The notes under the pieces: model-generated
Seen by the model: the letters and a program-made list of their open reading frames with translations, nothing else
What the model was told of the DNA's origin: nothing
Database searches by the model: none
Position numbers and translations under genes: made by a program
In this document: in pieces, positions 6,250-13,223 of the stretch
Layout: every line of letters begins with the position of its first letter
Numbering within the stretch: position 1 is the stretch's first letter
NCBI GenBank assembly: GCA_900752625.1
Contig: CAADWC010000229.1
Location: forward strand, 1-14,937
Reading direction: 5' to 3'
Length of the DNA: 14,937 nucleotides
Origin: Oscillospiraceae bacterium
Lineage (GTDB): Bacteria > Bacillota > Clostridia > Oscillospirales > Ruminococcaceae

Positions 6250-8520
6250 ATGAAATTTTTTGACGTTCTGCCTTCGCTGGCGGAGAACGAGCTTTTAAAG
6301 CGGGGAGTTATGACGGACGAGCTGCTATATTGCGTAAAAGCCGATCTTGACGGCGAAGGCTGTTATATAGACGTGTATATTACATTTACTAAGGAGGTTC
6401 TGTCGGTTCTCAGCGGATATGAGAAATACGGCAGGATGCAGAGAGGTTCAAAACGGAAAAATCTTGTTGAATTTACAGTATCGGATTACAGCGAGTACCC
6501 TTTAAAGGATATAGAAGAAATGTACGTTGACAGGTACGTCAATTCGGCGAGACTGATGATAAAAAGCAAGCGCGGCGAGGAATTTCCGATAGCCAGATTT
6601 TCTCTCGGCTTTGCCGATAAGTTTGAGAAATTTTCACAAAGGGTCAATCTGACGGTAAAAGGAGAGCCTATAGACGATTCTCTGCTTGAGGGAACCAAGA
6701 CTCATTGTCCAATATGCGGCGAACCCTTTCCCGATCCCAACCGGCCCGTATGTCCCAGGTGCGTGGACCGGCGTTCGGTATTCAAGCGGCTGCTTTCGTT
6801 GTTTCTCGAATTTAAAACGGCGGTAATACTTATTTTGCTTACAATAATTTTGAGCAATGTTTTTGCTGTTTTATCGCCTGTTTTCGGATCTCAGATGCTT
6901 TATGACGATGTGCTTGCCGAAGGCGGAAAATACTACGGAAAGATTCTGATGATAGTTATGATAATAGCTTCGATAAATCTTGCCGGTATGATAATGCGGA
7001 TTATATCGGGGATCATTACTTCAAAAATCGTTCCTGTTGTTACGCATCGGTTAAGGGTAAGAATATTTTCGTCGATGCAGCATCTGTCCCTTGATTTTTT
7101 CACCAGTAAACAGACAGGCTCGCTTATGTCGAGAGTTGACCGCGACAGTCAGAATATTTATTGGTTTTTTACGGATATAGTGCCATATGGAATAACAAAC
7201 GTGGTGAAAATCATAGGAATAGCAGTTATAATGCTTATGATCTCTCCGCTGCTTTCGATCGGAATCATACTTACAATTACGGTGATTGAAGTTGTTCAGC
7301 ATAATTTTTACCGCAGTCAGCGAAAGCTTTACCGAAAATATGACGTGGCAATGAGATCCGCAAACTCTGTTCTTTCCGACGTAATGAACGGACAAAGGGT
7401 AGTTAAATCCTTTGCACGCGAGGATACGGAAATTGAGCGCTACCGGGTTAAAAATACCGACGCATTTACTATAAATACCCGCATAAATTCAAGATTAGCA
7501 AATACGATACCTGTAATCTGGACTTTTTACCGTATTATAAATAAGCTTGTTTTCTGCCTGGGAGCTGTGCTGGTAATAAAAGGCCATATACTTTTCGGAG
7601 CTTTGTCGGCGCTTATTTCATATACTGAGATGGCAATGGATCCTATAAACTTTTTTACATGGATAGGCGACCGATGGGCAAGGTGTATGGACGCCGCCTC
7701 CAGAATGTTTGAGATAACAGACGCTATTGCAACGGTCAAGGAGGATAAAGATCCGGTTCATATCAAAAGCATGAAAGGCGATATCGAACTCAGAAACGTT
7801 TCTTTTGAATACGAGGCCGGACATCCGATAATCAAGAATGTTTCCTTTAAGGTGCAGTCAGGTCATATGTTCGGAATAGTAGGAAAAACCGGAGCCGGAA
7901 AATCTACAATTATCAACCTGATGGCGCGTCTTTACGACGTAACAGGCGGCGAGATACTTATAGACGGAGTTCCGATAAGAAAAATTGCTTTTGATGATTT
8001 AAGACAGAATATTGGTATTGTTTCGCAGGAAACATTTTTGTTTATAGGGTCGATCGCTGACAATATACGTTACGCCAATCCTGACGCTTCAATGGAAGAG
8101 GTGATCGAAGCTGCAAAATCCGCCAACGCTCACGAGTTTATCACCAAGCTGCCGGAGGGCTATAATACTAAGGTCGGAGAAGGCGGAATATCCCTTTCCG
8201 GCGGTGAAAAGCAGAGAATATCCATAGCCAGAGCCATAATACAAAAGCCCAATATTCTTATCCTGGACGAGGCCACTGCTTCAATGGATACCCGTACTGA
8301 GCGGAAAATACAGAATGCCATAGATTCTCTTAAACAGGGAAGAACTATTATTTCAATAGCCCACAGGCTGTCAACTCTACGCGATGCCGATATGCTCTGC
8401 GTAATAGAGAACGGTGAACTGAAAGAGATGGGAACTCATGACGAGCTTATCCGCGCAAAGGGCAAATATTTCGAGCTGTACAAGCTTCAGTCTGATGCAT
8501 TGCAGTTTATACAGGAGTAG
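6250..8520 (+). CDS. ABC exporter half-transporter 1 with N-terminal PH-like domain and zinc ribbon
   Basis: A 756-residue membrane-ATPase fusion. Residues 1 to about 140 form a soluble beta-rich extension that looks PH-like. A zinc ribbon follows with Cys153/Cys156 (CPICG) and Cys168/Cys171 (CPRC). About six membrane helices lie between about 185 and 475 (type IV exporter fold). The nucleotide-binding domain occupies about 510-745: Walker A GKTGAGKS (545-552), Q-loop Gln593, signature LSGGE (649-653), Walker B ILILDE with catalytic Glu674, D-loop SMD and switch His705. Typical exporters of this type have about 580 residues, so the extension adds about 170. A preceding AAAGGAG supports the ATG. 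It is the first structural gene after the attenuator and pairs with exporter 2 at 9356, most likely as a heterodimer. Substrate unknown; a drug, peptide or lipid are all possible. The exporter identity is certain, the N-terminal fold inferred. Confidence 0.94.
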   Translation: MKFFDVLPSLAENELLKRGVMTDELLYCVKADLDGEGCYIDVYITFTKEVLSVLSGYEKYGRMQRGSKRKNLVEFTVSDYSEYPLKDIEEMYVDRYVNSARLMIKSKRGEEFPIARFSLGFADKFEKFSQRVNLTVKGEPIDDSLLEGTKTHCPICGEPFPDPNRPVCPRCVDRRSVFKRLLSLFLEFKTAVILILLTIILSNVFAVLSPVFGSQMLYDDVLAEGGKYYGKILMIVMIIASINLAGMIMRIISGIITSKIVPVVTHRLRVRIFSSMQHLSLDFFTSKQTGSLMSRVDRDSQNIYWFFTDIVPYGITNVVKIIGIAVIMLMISPLLSIGIILTITVIEVVQHNFYRSQRKLYRKYDVAMRSANSVLSDVMNGQRVVKSFAREDTEIERYRVKNTDAFTINTRINSRLANTIPVIWTFYRIINKLVFCLGAVLVIKGHILFGALSALISYTEMAMDPINFFTWIGDRWARCMDAASRMFEITDAIATVKEDKDPVHIKSMKGDIELRNVSFEYEAGHPIIKNVSFKVQSGHMFGIVGKTGAGKSTIINLMARLYDVTGGEILIDGVPIRKIAFDDLRQNIGIVSQETFLFIGSIADNIRYANPDASMEEVIEAAKSANAHEFITKLPEGYNTKVGEGGISLSGGEKQRISIARAIIQKPNILILDEATASMDTRTERKIQNAIDSLKQGRTIISIAHRLSTLRDADMLCVIENGELKEMGTHDELIRAKGKYFELYKLQSDALQFIQE

Positions 8521-8648
8521 AGTGATTTTTCAGACATAAATATCAAATAAAACAGCAAAGTTTTTACCGAAGATATCGAAATTATCAAGCCTATCTATAA
8601 CTTAAAGGCTGGATAAGAATAATTGAACAGACTAAACGAGGTAAAATA

Positions 8649-8765
8649 ATGATTTACTTTCAGGATGAAAATATTATAGTAAGAACAATGTCCGAAGCCG
8701 ATCCTTATTCGGACTGTATAAACGACGATAATTTGAATTTGTATTTTTATAAAAAACTAAAGTAG
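8649..8765 (+). CDS. Small ORF (38 aa), possible remnant of a GNAT acetyltransferase N-terminus
   Basis: An ATG at 8649 has a good ribosome binding site (GAGGT, seven bases upstream), and the ORF ends at TAG 8763-8765, 13 bases before the DUF1854 start. The first residues, MIYFQDENIIVRTMSEAD, resemble the beginning of many clostridial GNAT N-acetyltransferases, but no acetyl-CoA-binding region follows in any frame. It is therefore either a truncated relic or a small coupling ORF. It contains a 7-bp inverted repeat (GTCCGAA 8690-8696, TTCGGAC 8708-8714). The 128 bases before it (8521-8648) are AT-rich and non-coding as far as I can see. Resemblance is by eye only. Confidence 0.45.
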   Translation: MIYFQDENIIVRTMSEADPYSDCINDDNLNLYFYKKLK

Positions 8766-8778
8766 GGGGTATGAAAAT

Positions 8779-9315
8779 ATGAGTAACAGCATACAGGAAG
8801 AAATATACGAGGTCGACAAGCTTACTATTCTGGATTGTACAAAAATAAAGCTTTCAAAGGAAGCAAGCGGCTATCTTACTCTTGATTATAACGGAAAGCT
8901 TTACAGTAAGGTGAGCCCCACAAGGCTTGTGCCTTTTATTTCAAAGACAACATATATCAGTCTTTCATATGAAAACGAAGAAAAGGAATTCCGCGAAATC
9001 GGCGTTATTAAGGATATGAGGGAGCTGTCAGAAGAACAGTACAAACTTTTGGATAGCTATCTTGAATATAAATATTATATGCCTGAGATCACCAAGGTTT
9101 ACAGTATAAAGGACAATATGCATGGCGCAATTTTTGTAAAGGCGGACACTACCTCCGGACAGAAAACGATATGTATCCGCGATTGGTATCAGAATTTCCG
9201 TATGATAGGCTATGACTATCTTTATGTAAACGACGCTGACGGAAATAAATACTTCTGTCCGGATATTCATAAGCTCGATAAGAAAAGCCGCCTTGTACTT
9301 GAAATGTTTACTTAA
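8779..9315 (+). CDS. DUF1854 family protein (ABC-exporter partner)
   Basis: 178 residues, soluble, with no signal peptide or membrane helix. The pattern fits DUF1854: an N-terminal beta segment with a YNGKLYSKVSPTRLVPF motif (37-53), REIGVIKDMREL (72-83), MPEITKVYSI (101-110), a strand pair around FVKADTTSG (119-127), then the most diagnostic C-terminal part NDADGNKYFCPDIHKLDKKSR (151-171). DUF1854 genes recur next to ABC exporters, including the so-called cyanophycin-associated ABC transporter loci of proteobacteria; their biochemical role is unknown. Here it sits between the two exporter genes. The ribosome binding site GGGGG (8765-8769) overlaps the stop of the 38-codon ORF, and a nearer upstream ATG (8771) is closed after three codons, so 8779 is the start. 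A regulatory or accessory subunit of the exporter pair is the likely role, by inference from context. Confidence 0.85.
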   Translation: MSNSIQEEIYEVDKLTILDCTKIKLSKEASGYLTLDYNGKLYSKVSPTRLVPFISKTTYISLSYENEEKEFREIGVIKDMRELSEEQYKLLDSYLEYKYYMPEITKVYSIKDNMHGAIFVKADTTSGQKTICIRDWYQNFRMIGYDYLYVNDADGNKYFCPDIHKLDKKSRLVLEMFT

Positions 9316-9355
9316 AGCGTCTTAATAAAGAACTACCCAAAAGGAGCTGAAAAAA

Positions 9356-11542
9356 GTGAACCTATGCCTTTCAAAACCCTTAAACGCAGTCGATGACGTG
9401 GTATATTCGCTGCCTTATAATTTTACGGCTGACGGCGCCGCAGCAAATGGGCATTTCTGCGTTACAAAAGAAAAAATACTTATATATCTTAAAGACGAGG
9501 TCATAAAAGAGTACAATATTTCGGACTTTTCTGAATTTATCTGTCAGCAGCAGATAGGTACCTCCATGGCTCAGGGCGTTACGGTAGGTGGTGAAACTGT
9601 ATGCTTCTGCGCCTTTACTCAGGATAAGTTTCTGCGTTTTGCCGAGCTTTTAAAGCTGCTGGATTATTACGTAAGAACAGGGGAGTTTGTGATAGAAGCA
9701 GACACCGATGAACCGGTGTGCCCTAAGTGCGGACTGCCCTTGGACGGAGCAAAAGAATGTATTTTCTGTACAAGCAAGAGCAAAACCATGATAAAGCTGA
9801 TAAAGCGCATAGCTCCGTATAAAAAATACTTTGTCATTGCGGTAGCCTGCACTATTCTGTCAGAGTTGGTGTGGGTGTTAACGCCCTATCTTGACAGAAT
9901 AATCATTGATAAATATGTTACTCCTAAATCTGCCGAATGGGCAGGGCTTGCCGCCGTGGTGATTACCGTAGTATCGCTGCTCCTGCTTGCCGGAATATTT
10001 GAATTTTTCAATATGAAAAACAGCTTTAAGGTAGCGCTTAATCTTGGCAGAGATTTAAGGCAGGACGTTTTCCGCAAATCACAGGAGCTGTCAATGAACT
10101 CCATATCCAAAAGAACTGCGGGCGAGCTTATAAATCGTGTTTCCAGCGATGCCGCTAAGCTTGAAGACTTCATTACCGCCAACGGAAAAGACGCTATAGT
10201 CAAAATTCTTTCTTTGATCATTATAGGCGTGCTGTTGTTTGTTATGGACTGGCGGCTGGCGCTGATGACTGTAATTCCAGTACCGATAGTTTTTATAATT
10301 GTAAGCAAGCTTTTTGACACGATGGCTATACGATATACTAAGGTATGGAAAAAGAGCGTTTCACACGGCGAAACTCTGCATGATATACTAAACGGTATCA
10401 GGGTAGTAAAATCCTATGGCAACGAAGTAAGAGAAATACGCCGTTATTCCGACTGCTCCGAGCAGTGGGCAAAAAGCGCTGTACGTGCGGAAATAATGTG
10501 GTATCTGACTATGCCGGTTTCCGAGTTCATACTTACGATAGGAAATTTCTTTGTCTTGTATTTTGGAGGAAGAATGATACTTAACGAAGTAATGAGTCTG
10601 GGACAGCTTATACAGTTTACCACCTACGTGGCAATGCTTTACGAGCCGATACGCTGGCTTATTCAGATACCAAGAACCCTTGCTGATACTTCTGTTTCGG
10701 CAGGTAAGGTTTTTGAGATACTTGAAGAAGATAGCGACGTTCGTGACGCTGAAAATCCCGTAGAGCTTGACATAAAGGGAGATATAGAATTTGACGATGT
10801 ATATTTCGGATACAAAGTCTACAATCCGGTGCTGAAGGGTATAAGCTGTAAAATCAATAAAGGCGAAATGATAGGAATCGTTGGACATTCGGGTGTAGGC
10901 AAATCTACCATGATAAATCTAATTCTGCGGCTTTACGACTGTACTCAGGGAGAAATACGCATAGACGGAGTGAATATAAAAGATATTGCACAGAAAAGCC
11001 TGCGCTCTCAGGTTGGAGTTGTACTTCAGGAAACCTTTCTTTTTGACGGAAATGTCCTTGAAAATATATCATATGCGAAACCCGACGCAACCTTTGAGGA
11101 AGTAATAAAGGCGGCGAAGATAGCCAACGCCCACGACTTCATTGTGAAGCTGCCTGACGGATACAACACCAGAGTAGGAAACAAGGGCTATCAGCTTTCC
11201 GGAGGAGAACGTCAGCGGATCGCTATTGCCAGAGCAATACTTCATGATCCGAAAATCATAATTCTCGATGAAGCTACCGCCTCGCTGGATACCCAGACAG
11301 AAAAGCAGATACAGGAGGCACTCGGCAAGCTGACCAAGGGCAGAACCACTATTGCAATAGCCCACAGGCTTTCAACTCTCAGCAGTGCCGACCGTCTTAT
11401 CGTACTGGACAAGGGAAAACTTGCCGAATTCGGCACGCATACCGAGTTGATGAAAGCCAAGGGCGTATATTACAAGCTTGTAATGGCACAGAGGCAGACT
11501 ACAAAGATGAAAAAGGCTGTGACCTCTCCCGCTGCGGAATAA
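9356..11542 (+). CDS. ABC exporter half-transporter 2 with N-terminal PH-like domain and zinc ribbon
   Basis: 728 residues from a GTG start preceded by AAAGGAG. It has the same plan as exporter 1. A soluble extension (about 1-112) includes GHFCVTKEKILIYL and a final helix FLRFAELLKLLDYYV, which is PH-like in appearance. A compact zinc ribbon follows (Cys122/Cys125 and Cys135/Cys138), then about six membrane helices (about 158-440) and a nucleotide-binding domain (about 475-710). The latter has Walker A GHSGVGKS (510-517), Q-loop Gln558, LSGGE (614-618), Walker B IIILDE with Glu639, SLD D-loop and His670. The two exporters differ clearly through the membrane part and linker, so they are ancient paralogues rather than a recent duplication. 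Both carry the catalytic Glu, so neither ATP site looks degenerate from the Walker B side. Probably heterodimeric with exporter 1; homodimers cannot be excluded. Confidence 0.94.
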   Translation: MNLCLSKPLNAVDDVVYSLPYNFTADGAAANGHFCVTKEKILIYLKDEVIKEYNISDFSEFICQQQIGTSMAQGVTVGGETVCFCAFTQDKFLRFAELLKLLDYYVRTGEFVIEADTDEPVCPKCGLPLDGAKECIFCTSKSKTMIKLIKRIAPYKKYFVIAVACTILSELVWVLTPYLDRIIIDKYVTPKSAEWAGLAAVVITVVSLLLLAGIFEFFNMKNSFKVALNLGRDLRQDVFRKSQELSMNSISKRTAGELINRVSSDAAKLEDFITANGKDAIVKILSLIIIGVLLFVMDWRLALMTVIPVPIVFIIVSKLFDTMAIRYTKVWKKSVSHGETLHDILNGIRVVKSYGNEVREIRRYSDCSEQWAKSAVRAEIMWYLTMPVSEFILTIGNFFVLYFGGRMILNEVMSLGQLIQFTTYVAMLYEPIRWLIQIPRTLADTSVSAGKVFEILEEDSDVRDAENPVELDIKGDIEFDDVYFGYKVYNPVLKGISCKINKGEMIGIVGHSGVGKSTMINLILRLYDCTQGEIRIDGVNIKDIAQKSLRSQVGVVLQETFLFDGNVLENISYAKPDATFEEVIKAAKIANAHDFIVKLPDGYNTRVGNKGYQLSGGERQRIAIARAILHDPKIIILDEATASLDTQTEKQIQEALGKLTKGRTTIAIAHRLSTLSSADRLIVLDKGKLAEFGTHTELMKAKGVYYKLVMAQRQTTKMKKAVTSPAAE

Positions 11543-11566
11543 TAAACAGACCGATTGCAAGCATAT

Positions 11567-11572
11567 AAGGAG
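11567..11572 (+). promoter_or_regulatory. Ribosome binding site deciding the P-loop kinase-like start
   Basis: AAGGAG nine bases before the ATG at 11582. The in-frame TTG at 11555 lies upstream of this site and is not the start. Confidence 0.8.
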
Positions 11573-11581
11573 AACAGAGAA

Positions 11582-12115
11582 ATGTTTAAATACAAAAGAA
11601 TTATGGTCATAGGCTGTTCAGCTTCGGGAAAATCCACCTTTTCCCGAAGGCTGTCTGAAATAACGGGAATACCCGTAACTCATCTTGATACGCTTTTCTG
11701 GAAGCCCGGCTGGATAGAGGAGGACAGAGCAGTGTTCAGGGAAAAGCAACGCAGAATAATCGCTTCCGACAGCTGGATAATCGACGGGCATTACAAATCA
11801 ACCATGGAAATGCGCCTTGAGCGGGCACAGCTTGTAGTCTGGTACAGGCTGAGCCGGTTTGATTGTATAACCGGGTACTTGAGGAGATTGCTGAATGGCA
11901 TGACAAAACGTATTTCTCGTCCGGATATAACTGAGGGTTGTAATGAAAAGCTCGATATTGAATTTTTTAAATATATATGGAACTTTAACAAAACTCAGGA
12001 TAAACCGGTGGAGGAGTTGCTGAAGAAGTATCCCGGCGTAAAGGTAATTACGTTTAAAACCAGAAAGCAGGCGGATGTTTTTCTCAAGCGTCTGCAGGAG
12101 AAGTATAAAGTATAA
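11582..12115 (+). CDS. P-loop nucleotide kinase-like protein (FlaR/adenylate-kinase-like)
   Basis: 177 residues. Walker A is GCSASGKST (11-19) just after a beta strand (RIMVI). THLDTLFWKPGW and SWIIDGHYKST follow; these are typical of the adenylate-kinase-like proteins annotated as DNA topology modulation protein FlaR. The lid-like basic segment RRLLNGMTKRISRP and the C-terminal EELLKKYPGVKVITFKTRKQADVFLKRL complete the family pattern. Members bind ATP and are presumed small-molecule or nucleotide kinases; the FlaR name comes from an indirect effect and does not define an activity. The gene follows exporter 2 by 39 bp with its own strong ribosome binding site, in the same direction and without a terminator between. 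It is therefore probably cotranscribed. A role in modifying the exported compound or in detoxification is only a guess. Confidence 0.83.
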   Translation: MFKYKRIMVIGCSASGKSTFSRRLSEITGIPVTHLDTLFWKPGWIEEDRAVFREKQRRIIASDSWIIDGHYKSTMEMRLERAQLVVWYRLSRFDCITGYLRRLLNGMTKRISRPDITEGCNEKLDIEFFKYIWNFNKTQDKPVEELLKKYPGVKVITFKTRKQADVFLKRLQEKYKV

Positions 12116-12142
12116 ATTTGCTAATATAAAGGAGCGTATATT

Positions 12143-12799
12143 ATGCAGCTTGAAGAAATGTCTGCCTTTTTTGCAGCCAGAGTTGACGGTTACGATGAGC
12201 ATATGATAAACGATGTAGGCTGTGCGCAGTGCTATGAAATAATCCCCGATATTTTACCGAAAGATACATCTTCGTTATTGGACCTTGGCTGCGGAACGGG
12301 GCTTGAACTTCATTGGATTTTCAAAAGATTCCCGGGTGTTTTTGTCACGGGGATAGACTTGACAAAAGCCATGCTCGACAGGCTTTCAGAAAAGTTTCCG
12401 GGAAAAAATCTAAGGCTTATAAACGGTGATTATTTTGAAGTCGATTTCGGAACAGAACAGTTTGACGCAGTTATTTCCGTTGAAACAATGCATCATTTTC
12501 CGAAGCCCCAAAAAGTAGAACTGTACAAAAAAATACATAGTTGTCTGAAAAAAGGCGGAGTTTACATTGAATGTGATTATATGATACCAGACGAAATTGA
12601 AAACGCACAGCAGATTGAAGATTATTTTTTTGCCGAATATAAAAAGCTGTCTGGTGCAAGCGCTGAGGGAAAATATTTTCATTATGATACTCCCTGTAAG
12701 GTTTCAAATCAGCTTGAAATGTTTGCAGAGGCAGGCTTCTCCCAATCAGAAAAAATATTCTCGCTTGAAAACACCGTAATAATCAAAAACGTAAAATAA
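12143..12799 (+). CDS. Class I SAM-dependent methyltransferase
   Basis: 218 residues with a Rossmann-type methyltransferase core. Motif I is LLDLGCGTGLEL (45-56), the ribose-binding acidic residue is Asp72 in VTGIDLT, the adenine-contacting NGDYFEVDF includes Asp96, motif IV is FDAVISVETMHHF (107-119), and a post-motif LKKGGVYIECDYM follows. The MHHF segment matches ubiquinone/menaquinone-biosynthesis-like small-molecule methyltransferases (Methyltransf_11/25 type). The N-terminal MSAFFAARVDGYDEHM is the usual family cap. The acceptor is unknown. Start: ATG eight bases behind AAAGGAG, 27 bp after the kinase-like gene. It is the last gene of the operon, followed by a strong terminator. Confidence 0.88.
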   Translation: MQLEEMSAFFAARVDGYDEHMINDVGCAQCYEIIPDILPKDTSSLLDLGCGTGLELHWIFKRFPGVFVTGIDLTKAMLDRLSEKFPGKNLRLINGDYFEVDFGTEQFDAVISVETMHHFPKPQKVELYKKIHSCLKKGGVYIECDYMIPDEIENAQQIEDYFFAEYKKLSGASAEGKYFHYDTPCKVSNQLEMFAEAGFSQSEKIFSLENTVIIKNVK

Positions 12800-12803
12800 A
12801 AAT

Positions 12804-12858
12804 CGGACCTTGCCATAACTGCATAAAGCAGAAAAACGGCAAGGTCCGTTATTTTTTA
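12804..12858. terminator. Strong bidirectional terminator between convergent genes
   Basis: An 11-bp perfect stem, CGGACCTTGCC (12804-12814) with GGCAAGGTCCG (12838-12848). The loop holds a small inner hairpin (CTGC/GCAG). On the plus side TTATTTTTTATT follows; on the minus side the complement of AATAAAAAT gives a T-rich tail. It can therefore end both the exporter operon (plus) and the DUF1294 transcript (minus). Confidence 0.92.
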
Positions 12859-12861
12859 TTA

Positions 12862-13146
12862 TTACGCCTGCGTGTGAAGCCAGCCCCAGAGCATTATCCA
12901 AAGCAGAGTGCTTATAAAGGAAACTATGTAGAACTTCATGTGTTTAGTTTTATGCCTGAAAACGTACATGCCTATCCAGCTTCCGATAAATCCGCCGCAT
13001 AGAGTAAGACCAAGTAAAACCTTTTCAGGTATCCTCCATTTGTGCCTGATTGCTTTATGCTTATCAACGCCGTATAAAACAAATGTCGCAAGTCCCATTA
13101 CTCCGAAAAATGCAGGAAGAATATAGCTGCTCAGCATTTCTTTCAT
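12862..13146 (-). CDS. DUF1294 family small membrane protein
   Basis: 94 residues with three or four hydrophobic helices. The conserved DUF1294 core is visible: FVLYGVDKHKAIRHKWRIPE (the KxxA..xxWRIPE motif), then LLGLTLCGGFIGSWIGMYVFRHKTKHMKF. The family is widespread in bacteria, sometimes fused to a cold-shock domain, and its function is unknown. An ATG six codons further upstream (13164) is in frame, but the Shine-Dalgarno AAAGGAG lies between the two ATGs, so 13146 is the start. It is read in the same direction as purL and separated from it by a hairpin. I see no good promoter of its own, so it may depend on read-through from purL. Confidence 0.88.
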   Translation of the reverse strand: MKEMLSSYILPAFFGVMGLATFVLYGVDKHKAIRHKWRIPEKVLLGLTLCGGFIGSWIGMYVFRHKTKHMKFYIVSFISTLLWIMLWGWLHTQA

Positions 13147-13173
13147 AGCAGCGTCTCCTTTCATGATAATCTG

Positions 13174-13209
13174 AAACAGCCCGGACAGAGATTTCTGTCC
13201 AAGCTGTTT
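13174..13209. terminator. Large hairpin between purL and the DUF1294 gene, terminator-like
   Basis: Outer stem AAACAGC (13174-13180) with GCTGTTT (13203-13209), inner stem GGACAGA (13183-13189) with TCTGTCC (13194-13200), a 2x2 internal loop (cc/aa) and a 4-nt loop: 14 bp in all. The T run (TTTTTT) follows on the plus strand, whereas purL and DUF1294 are read on the minus strand. In that direction only three Ts follow. It may be a weak purL terminator or attenuator, or it may block antisense transcription. Confidence 0.6.
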
Positions 13210-13223
13210 TTTACTATATGCTG

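Noticed and set aside
8623..8651. Internal promoter TTGAAC/TAATGA ahead of the small ORF
   Set aside because: The -10 is poor and the spacer is 18 bases; such matches are frequent in AT-rich DNA and there is no other support.
6250..11542. A cyanophycin-linked transporter locus, because of DUF1854
   Set aside because: No cyanophycin synthetase or cyanophycinase gene is in the window, so the link seen in proteobacteria is not carried over.
11555..11581. TTG start nine codons upstream for the kinase-like protein
   Set aside because: The AAGGAG ribosome binding site at 11567-11572 lies inside this stretch and serves the ATG at 11582.
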